DNA from: Eubacterium sp. CAG:251
GTDB lineage: Bacteria; Bacillota; Clostridia; Oscillospirales; Acutalibacteraceae
Assembly (NCBI GenBank): GCA_000436835.1
Contig: FR889122.1
Span: 71,312-116,984, forward strand
Direction of reading: 5' to 3'
Length of the DNA stretch: 45,673 nucleotides
The notes below the pieces were generated by a model. That model saw only the letters and a program-made list of their open reading frames with translations, searched no databases and was not told the origin of the DNA. Position numbers and translations under genes: made by a program. Shown here piece by piece: positions 23,982-32,615 of the stretch. Position 1 is the first letter of the stretch; each line of letters begins with the position of its first letter.

Positions 23982-25240
23982 TTTAAAAGTCCTTTATCTT
24001 CCATTTGTTGTGCGGCTAAGAGTGCGCAAAGCTTGGCACTGTGAAAATTTAAGCCACCTTGAATCCATGCATAATACGGTTCTCTGATTGGTGCATCTGC
24101 AGAAAGTTCAATTGATGAACCAAGAGTAAATGCGCCTGCCGCCATAACCACCTTGCTGTCATATCCCGGCATATCCCAAGGCTCAGGTAAAAGATAACTG
24201 TCAATAGGGCTGCCGCTTTGAATCCCCTGGCAAAAAGCAACAAGGCTTTCAGCGTTTTCAAGCCCCAAGGATTGAACAATATCGTGCCTGATTTCATTAT
24301 AGCGAGGAGTTACATCATATCCGAAGCTTTCATATAATGCCGATATGTAAACTGCGCTCTTAAGTGCCTCACCGACTGTATGAGGGGCAAAAAACAAACC
24401 CATATAAAGTTGCCTGTTCATACCGATTGTTGCGCCAACCTCACTGCCAAGTCCCGGTGTTGTGAGCCTGTAAGCACATTTTTCAACAAGGTCTTTCCTG
24501 CCGGCGATATATCCGCCTGTAGTTGCAATTCCTCCGCCTGCATTTTTAATCATAGAACCTGCGATTAAATCAGCGCCAACCTGTGTCGGTTCACTTTTTT
24601 CTACAAATTCACCATAGCAGTTATCAACCATTACAATTACATTAGGATTTCTTTTCTTGGCAATTTCGCAGACCTTACCAATCTCGTCAACAGAAAGGCT
24701 TGGTCTGAGTTCATAGCCTCTGCTTCTTTGAATATAAACCATTGTGGTGTTTTCGTTAACTGCGTGTTCTATTGCCTCATAGTCAAGGCGTTCGTTTTTA
24801 AGTGCCACTTCTTGATATTTAATTCCGAAATCCTTAAGCGAACCCATTCCTTCACCGCTGATTCCGATAACATTGTGAATAGTGTCATACGGTGTGCCTG
24901 AAACGCAAAGCATTGTGTCTCCCGGTCTGAGGACACCGAAAAGTGCAGTTGCTAAAGTGTGTGTGCCGCAAGTGAAGTTGTGGCGAACTAAAGCTGACTC
25001 AGCACCTAAAACCTGTGCCCATACCTTATCGAGAGCTTCTCGACCGATATCGCCGTAGCCATAGCCTGTACTTGTACAAAAATGGCTTTCTGAAATTCTG
25101 TTATCGATAAAGGCCTTTTGCACCTTTTGCTGATTATATTCTGTTATTTCGTCAATATATTCAAATTGTTTTTTGCAAAGTTTTAACGCATTATCAGAAG
25201 CATCCGTTATTCTTTTATCAATTTTAAAAAATTCGTTCAT
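23978..25240 (-). CDS. PLP-dependent methionine gamma-lyase family protein (YnbB type)
   Basis: A 420-residue fold-type I PLP enzyme of the family called methionine gamma-lyase family or, historically, aluminium resistance protein (B. subtilis YnbB). The Schiff-base Lys is K232 in GSMIKNAGGG and the ring-binding Asp is D206 in MVDNCYGE. RHNFTCGTHTLATAL (about 86-100) is also conserved. The physiological reaction is not well known. It overlaps the genes on both sides as ATGA. Confidence 0.88.
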   Translation of the reverse strand: MNEFFKIDKRITDASDNALKLCKKQFEYIDEITEYNQQKVQKAFIDNRISESHFCTSTGYGYGDIGREALDKVWAQVLGAESALVRHNFTCGTHTLATALFGVLRPGDTMLCVSGTPYDTIHNVIGISGEGMGSLKDFGIKYQEVALKNERLDYEAIEHAVNENTTMVYIQRSRGYELRPSLSVDEIGKVCEIAKKRNPNVIVMVDNCYGEFVEKSEPTQVGADLIAGSMIKNAGGGIATTGGYIAGRKDLVEKCAYRLTTPGLGSEVGATIGMNRQLYMGLFFAPHTVGEALKSAVYISALYESFGYDVTPRYNEIRHDIVQSLGLENAESLVAFCQGIQSGSPIDSYLLPEPWDMPGYDSKVVMAAGAFTLGSSIELSADAPIREPYYAWIQGGLNFHSAKLCALLAAQQMEDKGLLK

Positions 25241-25959
25241 TTATACATTCTCCAATAGCCGATATTTTCAAATCCGAGTTTTTTGTAAAACTCTTCGTTT
25301 TTATTCTTGTCACGCATCAAATATACCTTGCCCTTTATATCGCAAACCATTGCGCTGACAAGAGCACTTGCATACCCCATTCGTCTAAATTCAGATTGAG
25401 TGGACACAGCAGTCAATATTGCGTCATTATTATAAATCGACGAAAATATGCCACTTGAAATTATTTCGCCATTAATATTCAGTGTTACGGCCTTTGCCGC
25501 ACCGTGCCTGATTCTGTGGCTTACGTCAACATACCAACTTTCAAAATCAGCTGACGAATAATCCTCCAAATTAAATAAATCCATAAGTTTTGGGTATTCA
25601 TCAATCTCGGCATAATTTATAGTTTTTTCAATCTTTTTATTTGTTGCCATTGTTATTCCGTAATCATAGGAAAAAGACAACTTTAAATCTTCATCGCATA
25701 GGATTGAATTAAATCCAAGCGTTTTGAAAAAATCGTCAAGTTCTTTTTGATTGAAGTTATCATTATGGCAAACGGTATAATCATTATCAAGGCGAGAAAT
25801 TATTGCCGTTATATTTTCGCTTTCATCAATTTGCTTGTAAAAAAGCGCAAAGTTATATTCAGTTGAATATGCTTTCAACAAGGACATAATGCGGATAAAA
25901 AATATATCGTCCTTATTAAAAGTATCAAATTCGTCGGGATTATCAATTAATTTAATCAT
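25237..25959 (-). CDS. GNAT-family N-acetyltransferase
   Basis: A 240-residue protein with a C-terminal GNAT domain. The AVSTQSEFRRMGYASALVSA segment (about 190-209) gives the R-x-x-G-x-A acetyl-CoA loop and EEFYKKLGFENIGYW is motif B. The N-terminal 120 residues resemble no motif I know. It has no clear ribosome-binding site and overlaps the upstream peptidase by 8 bp, so it probably depends on translational coupling. Substrate unknown. Confidence 0.83.
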   Translation of the reverse strand: MIKLIDNPDEFDTFNKDDIFFIRIMSLLKAYSTEYNFALFYKQIDESENITAIISRLDNDYTVCHNDNFNQKELDDFFKTLGFNSILCDEDLKLSFSYDYGITMATNKKIEKTINYAEIDEYPKLMDLFNLEDYSSADFESWYVDVSHRIRHGAAKAVTLNINGEIISSGIFSSIYNNDAILTAVSTQSEFRRMGYASALVSAMVCDIKGKVYLMRDKNKNEEFYKKLGFENIGYWRMYK

Positions 25960-26953
25960 ATAGCTTAGGTAATAATTTATTTAACAGCTTTCTTGTATTT
26001 TCGATATCCTCACTCTTTACAACGCTTGATGAGGAGTGAATATATCTGCTAGGAAGCGATATTGCAATAACTTTGCTTCCCTTACCGCTTGTTTGAATTG
26101 AACCTGCATCATTTCCGCCGGCAATTGCAGTTTTTGTCTGTGCAGGGATATTATTATCATCTGCTGTCTTTCGCGCAAGATTATATAAAGTCTTATCGTA
26201 AACAGTTCTGCCGTCCATAAACGATATAACAGGACCGTCACCCAAAACGCAAACCCGATCCCCGCCGGTAACGCCGCATAAATCAGCTGCAGTTGTTGAC
26301 TCCAAAATTACAGAAATATCGGGTTGAATATCAAAGGAGGTACATTTCGAGCCTCTTAAGCCAACTTCTTCCTGAACGTTAAAGCAAAAATATGTGTCAT
26401 ATTCAAGAGCGCTGTTAATTAGCTCAATCATAAGCATACAGCCGATTCTATCGTCAAGTGCTTTTGCCTTAATAAAGCCTTCTCCAAATTCATAATAATT
26501 ACTCGAAAAATACACAAAGTCGCCCAAAGAAACAAATTTTTCGGCATCCGACTTATCCTTTGCACCGATATCTATAAAAAGATTTTTGAAGCTTACTGCC
26601 TTTTCTTTTTCATCAGATGAAAGTAGATGAATAGGTTTTAATCCTATTACGCCGTTAATATTATTAATCGTCACTTTTCTGTCAGCAACAATTCTCGCAT
26701 CAATACCGCCAACGGGTGCAAATTTCAAATATCCGTCATCTGTAATATCGGTAATAATAAAACCGACTTCGTCCATATGAGCGCAAATCATTAACTTTTT
26801 ATTTGTTATTTTTTTGCCCTTTTTAAATGCAATAATTGAGCCTAATGCGTCAACCTTATATTCACAATTATCTTTTATTTTAGAGATTATATAATCCCTT
26901 ACAGCACTCTCATCACCCGATGTGCCGTTTAATAAGCATAAATCTTTAAGCAT
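25952..26953 (-). CDS. M42 family metallopeptidase, first of two
   Basis: A dinuclear-metal aminopeptidase of the M42 (glutamyl aminopeptidase, FrvX) family, 333 residues. Ligand motifs are CAHMDEVG (H59, D61), ALDDRIG, VQEEVGLRG with the catalytic Glu, ILEST and SRYIHSS. The start is set at 26953, with AGGTGA 6 nt upstream, overlapping the partner gene's end by 8 bp. It is a paralogue of the adjacent gene and likely arose by tandem duplication. M42 enzymes form large dodecamers; a mixed complex of the two is possible. Confidence 0.9.
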   Translation of the reverse strand: MLKDLCLLNGTSGDESAVRDYIISKIKDNCEYKVDALGSIIAFKKGKKITNKKLMICAHMDEVGFIITDITDDGYLKFAPVGGIDARIVADRKVTINNINGVIGLKPIHLLSSDEKEKAVSFKNLFIDIGAKDKSDAEKFVSLGDFVYFSSNYYEFGEGFIKAKALDDRIGCMLMIELINSALEYDTYFCFNVQEEVGLRGSKCTSFDIQPDISVILESTTAADLCGVTGGDRVCVLGDGPVISFMDGRTVYDKTLYNLARKTADDNNIPAQTKTAIAGGNDAGSIQTSGKGSKVIAISLPSRYIHSSSSVVKSEDIENTRKLLNKLLPKLYD

Positions 26954-27965
26954 TCGGCTCACCTGCCTTTTCACTGATATAAGCGTAAATTAAATTGCTC
27001 ACGCTTTCAATATCATTAACGTCAACAACCTCACAGGGCTGGTGCATATATTTTTCGGGAATTGATATAAGAGCGCCCTTTATACCGCTCTCGCAAAGAG
27101 AGATTACGTCGGCATTTGTTCCCGTACTGCCTGACATAATTTCGCATTGATACGGTATATTATTTTTCTTTGCAATATTAACGAGCTTTTTTGAAATATT
27201 CTTATCAAGAATAGGAGAAAAACCAATCATTGCACCCTTGCCTATTTCTCTGCAATCTGCCTTGTCGCAATTAGGAGTGTAAGCAAACGAAACGTCAACG
27301 CAAATAAATTCATCAACACCCTTTGAAAAAGCGCCGATTTTAGCGCCTCTTGTACCAAGCTCCTCCTGAGAAGAAAACATAACGGTTACTTTACAAGGGA
27401 GGTTTTTAAGCCGGTCAAGACATAATAAAATCGAAGCAATACCTGCTCTGTCATCAAGGCAGGAGGCAGACAATTGACTGTTTAAAAGCGGAGTGAAATT
27501 ACGCTTAAATGTAACCTTATCTCCGAGAGATACAATTTTTTTAATTTTATCTTTACTCATTCCGACGTCAATTGAAATATCTTTAAATTCGGGAACTTTC
27601 TTTTCATCATCTGCATTTTGCAAATGAGGCGGTAAGGTTGAAATTATACCTTTAACCTCTTCCTTTCCCCAAACGGAGACCTCGTAACCCAAAAGCATTC
27701 TTCTGTCAATTCCGCCGCAACGATTTACTTTAATAAATCCGTCGTCAGTGATATCGGTAACAATCATACCAATCTCATCAAGATGAGCATCAAGTAAAAA
27801 ATGATAGCCTTGCCCAAAGGTACAATAAACATTGTTCATTGAATCAACACTTACATTACCGTACTTTTTGAGTATATCCTTTAAAAGAGTAACTATATTT
27901 TCTTCTTCACCCGATACGCCGACTGTTGACGTTAATTTTTTTAATAATTCAACTGTATTATCCAT
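26946..27965 (-). CDS. M42 family metallopeptidase, second of two
   Basis: A 339-residue M42 peptidase paralogous to its downstream neighbour. Ligand motifs are DAHLDEIG (H61, D63), CLDDRAG, SSQEELGTRG, CVDVS and KYMHQPCE. The two proteins share the frame around DITDDG and GGID but differ in the substrate-pocket region (GSTGTNAD here, GGNDAGS in the other), suggesting different side-chain preferences. The ATG overlaps the murD stop as TAATG, with GAGG upstream. Confidence 0.9.
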   Translation of the reverse strand: MDNTVELLKKLTSTVGVSGEEENIVTLLKDILKKYGNVSVDSMNNVYCTFGQGYHFLLDAHLDEIGMIVTDITDDGFIKVNRCGGIDRRMLLGYEVSVWGKEEVKGIISTLPPHLQNADDEKKVPEFKDISIDVGMSKDKIKKIVSLGDKVTFKRNFTPLLNSQLSASCLDDRAGIASILLCLDRLKNLPCKVTVMFSSQEELGTRGAKIGAFSKGVDEFICVDVSFAYTPNCDKADCREIGKGAMIGFSPILDKNISKKLVNIAKKNNIPYQCEIMSGSTGTNADVISLCESGIKGALISIPEKYMHQPCEVVDVNDIESVSNLIYAYISEKAGEPNA

Positions 27966-29395
27966 TAATCCTCAAATCCATTTACAAGTTCTTTAAATTT
28001 TCTGCCTCTGTATTCAAATGTTTTAAATTGGTCAAATGCCGGGCAAGCAGGGCAAAGTGAAACGACATCACCCTTTTGAGCTGCATTTTTTGCTTCAATA
28101 AGAGCATTTTCAAGAACATCTGTTTTAATTATTTTAAGTCCTGACTCATTATATCCGTCAAACGAAGTAACGGTATCATAAATCTTGTCGGCAGTTGCGC
28201 CGTTTAATACAAGAACTTTAACATACTTTAATATGTCGGGCACCATTTCGCTCATATCATTACCCTTATCAGAGCCACCCATAATAACAATAATTTTCTT
28301 ATTGAACGCCCTTAAGCCGCTGATAACACGTGAAGGAGAAGTTGCGATTGAGTCATTATAATATTTAACACCGTCAAATTCTCTCACAAATTCAATTCTG
28401 TGTTCTACTCCGCCAAAGGTTTTTGCAATTTTGCCGTAAACAGAAATATCAACAAGACCCCAAGTGGCTGAAATTGCAGTACAATAATTTTCAATATTAT
28501 GAGTACCCGGAATTGCAATATCGCAACTATTCATAATAAAGGTTTCGTTGCCATTGTCGTTATAAATAATTTCGCCCTTATCATTCATATAACAGCCGTT
28601 TTCGACCTTATGCTTGATTGAAAATTCGGCAAGCTTGCCCCTGACATCATATCTCATATCGTGGTAAACTCTGTTACCGATTGAATAATCGCAATCAGCA
28701 TTTAAAACTGTACGGCAATTGCTGTTTTGATAGATTAAAATATTTCTCTTTGCATCAACATATTCATCAAGGTTTACGTGATGGTCTTGGTGAGTACATT
28801 CAATATTAGTAACAACTGCAACATCGGGAGTGTTTTTCATATTACCCATAGTTAAAAGCTGAAATGATGAAAGCTCAACAACCGCAATATCGTTTTCGGT
28901 GATAGTTTCAAGTTCAGGCATAAGTGCCTTGCCGATATTACCGCCTAAATATACTTTTTTGCCCTGTGCTTCAAGGAATTTAGAAATAAGTGTTGTTGTT
29001 GTTGTCTTACCGTTAGAGCCTGTAACGGCAATAATTTTAGACGGGCAAAGTTTAAAGAAAACTTCCATTTCCGTTGTTACCCTTTGCCCTCTTTCAATGC
29101 ACTCTCCTATCCAAGGATTTTGAAAAGGCAAAATACCGTGAGAACGAAAAACAAGGTCCATTTTCGGCAAAACATCAAGATAATTTTCTCCTAACGAAAA
29201 ATTAACACCAAGCTTTTCAAGCTTATCACAAATATCCTTGCCTATATAGTCCTTATCTCTTTTGTCACAAGCGTAAACATCAATTCCAAGCTTTGCAAAA
29301 AACTCAGCACACGGAATGTTAGCAACGCCCATACCTACAAAAGCAACCTTTTTACCTTTTAATGAATCGAAATATTTTTTTGCTTTATCATTCAT
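27965..29395 (-). CDS. murD: UDP-N-acetylmuramoylalanine--D-glutamate ligase
   Basis: MurD adds D-Glu to UDP-MurNAc-L-Ala in the cytoplasm. The 476-residue protein has the Mur ligase ATP loop GSNGKTTT (126-133), an N-terminal UDP-binding GMGVANIPCA (21-30), and the central EHRIEFV block. The C-terminal substrate loop reads CPACPAFDQF, where most MurD proteins have SPACASFD. It lies outside a dcw cluster, between a membrane protein and peptidase genes. AGGAGA precedes the ATG. Confidence 0.93.
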   Translation of the reverse strand: MNDKAKKYFDSLKGKKVAFVGMGVANIPCAEFFAKLGIDVYACDKRDKDYIGKDICDKLEKLGVNFSLGENYLDVLPKMDLVFRSHGILPFQNPWIGECIERGQRVTTEMEVFFKLCPSKIIAVTGSNGKTTTTTLISKFLEAQGKKVYLGGNIGKALMPELETITENDIAVVELSSFQLLTMGNMKNTPDVAVVTNIECTHQDHHVNLDEYVDAKRNILIYQNSNCRTVLNADCDYSIGNRVYHDMRYDVRGKLAEFSIKHKVENGCYMNDKGEIIYNDNGNETFIMNSCDIAIPGTHNIENYCTAISATWGLVDISVYGKIAKTFGGVEHRIEFVREFDGVKYYNDSIATSPSRVISGLRAFNKKIIVIMGGSDKGNDMSEMVPDILKYVKVLVLNGATADKIYDTVTSFDGYNESGLKIIKTDVLENALIEAKNAAQKGDVVSLCPACPAFDQFKTFEYRGRKFKELVNGFED

Positions 29396-29411
29396 AGTAT
29401 TTCATCTCCTA

Positions 29412-30245
29412 TTAATGAATATAGAAATTTCCGTTATTAAAATCCTTTAACGTGAATTTTTCTGCCTTTTTTTCAAGTTCCTTTTGATAAGGCAACTTTT
29501 CTTTATGTATAAATTTATCCTTAACAGGCATTTCGCAGTTCATTACAAAATTTGCAATCTGAGTTTTGTTTTTATTTTCTTCTCTTCCTTGGAAGTAAAC
29601 ATTGCCTGTGTCGGTTTCGTCAATCGCAAGTGCGATTTTCATTTGACCTTTTCTTCCGAGCGGCGTAATCATTTTGCTGATTTCAATTGCGTCATCACAA
29701 GCAGTATCTGTAATAAAGCAAAGCACGCCGTTGCCTTTTCTTCTAAAAAGATTTGAAGTTAAATCATAAATCATTTCATCAAGATAAGCCAAAATGTCAT
29801 TTTTATCTACTTTTTCAATGTTGACAATATAAAAATAATTATTGCCTTTAATTGCTCTTGTGTCAAATGAAAAATCCTTAACTTCAACAAGTTTATTCAT
29901 TTTATATCCGTTTTTTTCTAAATCGTTTGAAATCGTCACGCATCTTTGTTCAATGCTTTCTTTATCACGAGAATTAATATAATAACCTGCGTCTTCAAGT
30001 TCATTTTCAATATCCTTAAGAAACGATTCAACTTTTCCATACTTTGAATAATATAGAAATATAACAACAAGATTGATAATAACCAATATATCGCAAGCGT
30101 AGTTTACGGCAACAGCAAGCGTTTCGTTAAACGACTTTACATACGGCTGCGCACCGATATAAATAAAAATAAATACTACACTGAATATTACAAGACTTTT
30201 TAAAAACTTATAAAAATTTTTTTGCTTTTTTCTTACTTCTCTCAT
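29412..30245 (-). CDS. Membrane protein of unknown function
   Basis: A 277-residue protein with a very basic N-terminus, two membrane helices (about 15-34 and 44-66) and a soluble 200-residue domain that should lie in the cytoplasm. That domain alternates charged and hydrophobic stretches and shows no motif I recognise. It overlaps ligA as ATGA and is followed by murD after 16 nt. The neighbours suggest conserved vertical inheritance but not a function. Confidence 0.75.
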   Translation of the reverse strand: MREVRKKQKNFYKFLKSLVIFSVVFIFIYIGAQPYVKSFNETLAVAVNYACDILVIINLVVIFLYYSKYGKVESFLKDIENELEDAGYYINSRDKESIEQRCVTISNDLEKNGYKMNKLVEVKDFSFDTRAIKGNNYFYIVNIEKVDKNDILAYLDEMIYDLTSNLFRRKGNGVLCFITDTACDDAIEISKMITPLGRKGQMKIALAIDETDTGNVYFQGREENKNKTQIANFVMNCEMPVKDKFIHKEKLPYQKELEKKAEKFTLKDFNNGNFYIH

Positions 30246-32212
30246 TTAATCATTTCCTTAAACTGTTCTTCGTTTATAACTTCAACTCCAAGGCTATTTG
30301 CTTTATCAAGCTTTGAGCCTGCTTCCTCGCCGGCTAATACATAAGTTGTTTTCTTAGAAACCGAAGATGAAGCTTTACCGCCGAATGACTCAATAATACT
30401 TGATGCCTCAGAGCGCTTTAATGTAGGAAGTGTACCTGTCAATACAAATGTCATACCCTCAAATCTGTTGTCTTTAATAACATTTGTGGAAATCATATTC
30501 ACTCCGACTTCTTTTAGCTTTTCAATAAGTTCTTTTGATGAGTCGCTTTCAAAGAATTCAACAACACTTTGTGCCATAACAACACCGAAGCCGTCAATTT
30601 CAAGAATATCATCAACGCTTGCATTCATAATAGCATCAATATTTTTAAAATGGTCAGCCAAAAGTTTGCCTGCTTTAGCGCCGATATGACGAATACCTAA
30701 AGCAAATATAAGTTTTGACAAATCATTCTTTTTTGAATTATTAACCGAATTAATTATATTTTTTGCACTTGTTTGCTTAAATCCCTCAAGGCTTGCGATT
30801 TTATCAGGGTCAAGATTATAAATATCATAAGTTTTATTAATCATACCCACGTTTACAAAAGTTTCGATAATTGCAGGACCCAAGCCTTCAATGTCCATAG
30901 CATCTCTTGAACAGAAGTGAATAAGGTTTCTTAAAAGTTGTGCCGGACATTCGGGATTAATGCATCTGATTGCAGCTTCATCCTCATCACGGTAAACGCT
31001 TTCACCGCAAGATGGACAAACCTCTGGAAATTTGAACACATTTTTAGCATTATGCTCATTAACGCATAAAACTTCGGGTATAATATCGCCGGCTTTACGA
31101 ACTGTTACAATATCGCCTATGCCTATACCTTTTTCGTTAATAAAATCCTGATTATGAAGTGTGGCTCTGCTGACTGTTGTACCGGCAAGATGAACGCTGT
31201 CAAGAATAGCGGTCGGTGTTAAAACACCTGTTCTGCCGACTGCTATTTCAATATCTCTTAATACTGTTTGTTTTTCTTCCGGCGGATATTTAAAAGCAAT
31301 CGCCCATTTAGGATATTTTGCGGTAGAGCCGAGCTGTTGTCTTTGTGAAAAATCATCAACCTTAATAACTGCCCCGTCTATGTCATATTCAAGTGAACCT
31401 CTCGCTTCACCTATTCTGTCAATTTCAGAAATAGCATCTTCAATGTTGTCAACCTTTTTATATGTCGGAATAGTATGAAATCCGAGTTCTTTGATAAAAT
31501 CAATTGACTGCTTATGAGATGTAAGCTGTGCACCTTCTATTTGTTGAATGTTAAATACAAATATATCAAGACCACGTGTTGCGGCAACGCTGCTGTCTTT
31601 TTGCCTTAAAGAACCGGCGGCGGCATTACGTGGGTTTTTAAAGGGCTTTTCGCCTCTGAGAAGCTGCCTGTCCACAACCTTGTCAAAGCTTTTTTTAGGC
31701 ATATAAACTTCTCCTCTAACCTCAATATAAGGTATCGGTTTATTAAGCTTTAAAGGAATATTATGAATAACTCTCAAATTTCCGCTTACATCCTCGCCTA
31801 CGTCACCGTTGCCTCGTGTAGAGCCTCTGAAAAATACACCATCACGGTATTCAAGGCTTACTGACAATCCGTCGATTTTAGGCTCAACAACGTAGTTTAC
31901 GTTTTTAACGCTTTCCCTGACTCGGTTATCAAATTCTCTAAGCTCGTCCTTTGAAAAAGCGTCCTGCAGACTTTCCATCCTAACAGTATGTTCAACACTT
32001 GCAAAGGAATTGTCCGCTTTGCCGCCTACCTTCTTAGTGGGTGAATCGGGTGTATCATATTGAGGATATTTTTCTTCAAGCTTTTTTAAATCACGCATCA
32101 TCATATCATATTCGTAATCTTCAATTTCCGGTGCGTCATCATTATAATATCTGTCAGAATGATATCTTATTGTTTTTCTTAATTCTTTAATTTTTTTCTC
32201 GATTTCAGTCAT
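30242..32212 (-). CDS. ligA: NAD-dependent DNA ligase LigA
   Basis: Seals nicks in DNA using NAD+. The start is set at 32212 (MTEIEKKIKEL), with GGTGA just upstream; earlier ATGs lie in the promoter region. The 656-residue product shows the adenylation Lys112 in EPKIDGLS, the four-Cys zinc finger (CPSCG and CINPECP, about 395-420), helix-hairpin-helix repeats (for example LEGFKQTSAKNI and DGFGVVMAQSV) and a C-terminal BRCT domain (about 580-656). It is the first gene of the ten-gene operon running to addA. Confidence 0.97.
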   Translation of the reverse strand: MTEIEKKIKELRKTIRYHSDRYYNDDAPEIEDYEYDMMMRDLKKLEEKYPQYDTPDSPTKKVGGKADNSFASVEHTVRMESLQDAFSKDELREFDNRVRESVKNVNYVVEPKIDGLSVSLEYRDGVFFRGSTRGNGDVGEDVSGNLRVIHNIPLKLNKPIPYIEVRGEVYMPKKSFDKVVDRQLLRGEKPFKNPRNAAAGSLRQKDSSVAATRGLDIFVFNIQQIEGAQLTSHKQSIDFIKELGFHTIPTYKKVDNIEDAISEIDRIGEARGSLEYDIDGAVIKVDDFSQRQQLGSTAKYPKWAIAFKYPPEEKQTVLRDIEIAVGRTGVLTPTAILDSVHLAGTTVSRATLHNQDFINEKGIGIGDIVTVRKAGDIIPEVLCVNEHNAKNVFKFPEVCPSCGESVYRDEDEAAIRCINPECPAQLLRNLIHFCSRDAMDIEGLGPAIIETFVNVGMINKTYDIYNLDPDKIASLEGFKQTSAKNIINSVNNSKKNDLSKLIFALGIRHIGAKAGKLLADHFKNIDAIMNASVDDILEIDGFGVVMAQSVVEFFESDSSKELIEKLKEVGVNMISTNVIKDNRFEGMTFVLTGTLPTLKRSEASSIIESFGGKASSSVSKKTTYVLAGEEAGSKLDKANSLGVEVINEEQFKEMIK

Positions 32213-32240
32213 ACTATCACCAATAAACATTATTAAGATT

Positions 32241-32269
32241 ATTTTATCACATAATATGTAATTAATCAA
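32241..32269 (-). promoter_or_regulatory. Sigma-A promoter of the ligA-to-addA operon
   Basis: On the minus strand TTGATT (32264-32269), 17-nt spacer, TAAAAT (32241-32246), just downstream of the spoVM terminator. All following genes to addA are spaced by 16 nt or less or overlap, so this may drive about 16 kb. Confidence 0.65.
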
Positions 32270-32292
32270 TTATAAGTCTAAATATTTTCACT

Positions 32293-32318
32293 AAAAAAGC
32301 ACGCCGATTTGGCGTGCT
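32293..32318 (-). terminator. Terminator of the yicC-to-spoVM operon
   Basis: AGCACGCC (32298-32305) pairs perfectly with GGCGTGCT (32311-32318) around GATTT; on the minus strand six T residues follow. It lies 3 nt after the spoVM stop and fixes the end of the long operon. Confidence 0.9.
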
Positions 32319-32321
32319 GAA

Positions 32322-32411
32322 TTATGTTTCACTTTTCACTTTATCTATTTTAAACATCAGCCTAAGAATAGGCGCTAAAAATTTAGGACTTTTAATAAGC
32401 ACAACTTTCAT
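32322..32411 (-). CDS. spoVM: Stage V sporulation protein M, 29 residues
   Basis: A short amphipathic helix that senses the convex forespore membrane and anchors SpoIVA there. The 29-residue product begins MKVVLIKSPKFLAPILRLM. Against my memory of the 26-residue B. subtilis protein it aligns without gaps and is identical at M1, K2, I6, K7, P9, K10, F11, L12, I15, R17 and M19, including Pro9, which is critical there. AGGGG lies 7 nt before the ATG and a terminator follows. The position after thiN is the same as in B. subtilis. Odd points are a second proline at 14 and a longer charged tail. Confidence 0.9.
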   Translation of the reverse strand: MKVVLIKSPKFLAPILRLMFKIDKVKSET

Positions 32412-32421
32412 AAAAATACCC

Positions 32422-32565
32422 CTACCTTCTACAGCACATTATTCCGAGAATGATTACTACAATCGCAAGTATTCTTGTTATCCAAACAGTAGGACAGCAG
32501 CAAGCAATGACACAGCCAACACCGAAAGCTATCCACAAATAATCCCGTCTGCACATTTTTTTCAT
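32422..32565 (-). CDS. Cys-rich small membrane protein (47 residues) between thiN and spoVM
   Basis: A 47-codon ORF starting MKKMCRRDYLWIAFGVG with GAGGTG 8 nt upstream. It has a basic N-terminus, two hydrophobic stretches (about 10-25 and 30-44) around a CCCPT turn, and ends CCRR. Five or more Cys residues in so short a membrane protein are unusual. It is 10 nt upstream of spoVM. I do not recognise a family. Its reading frame, ribosome site and position between two conserved genes argue that it is real; a role at the forespore membrane is only a guess. Confidence 0.65.
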   Translation of the reverse strand: MKKMCRRDYLWIAFGVGCVIACCCPTVWITRILAIVVIILGIMCCRR

Positions 32566-32598
32566 ATAGTAAACACCTCTTTTGCTGTATTTACTATA
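32565..32598 (-). repeat. 12-bp inverted repeat over the start of the 47-residue ORF
   Basis: TATAGTAAACAC (32565-32576) and GTATTTACTATA (32587-32598) are inverted repeats with one G-U in RNA and a 10-nt loop. In the mRNA the loop and 3' arm would hold the GAGGTG ribosome site and reach the start codon. As DNA it could be an operator. No good promoter is visible just upstream. Confidence 0.65.
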
Positions 32599-32615
32599 TT
32601 CTATTCAAAAGCTTA

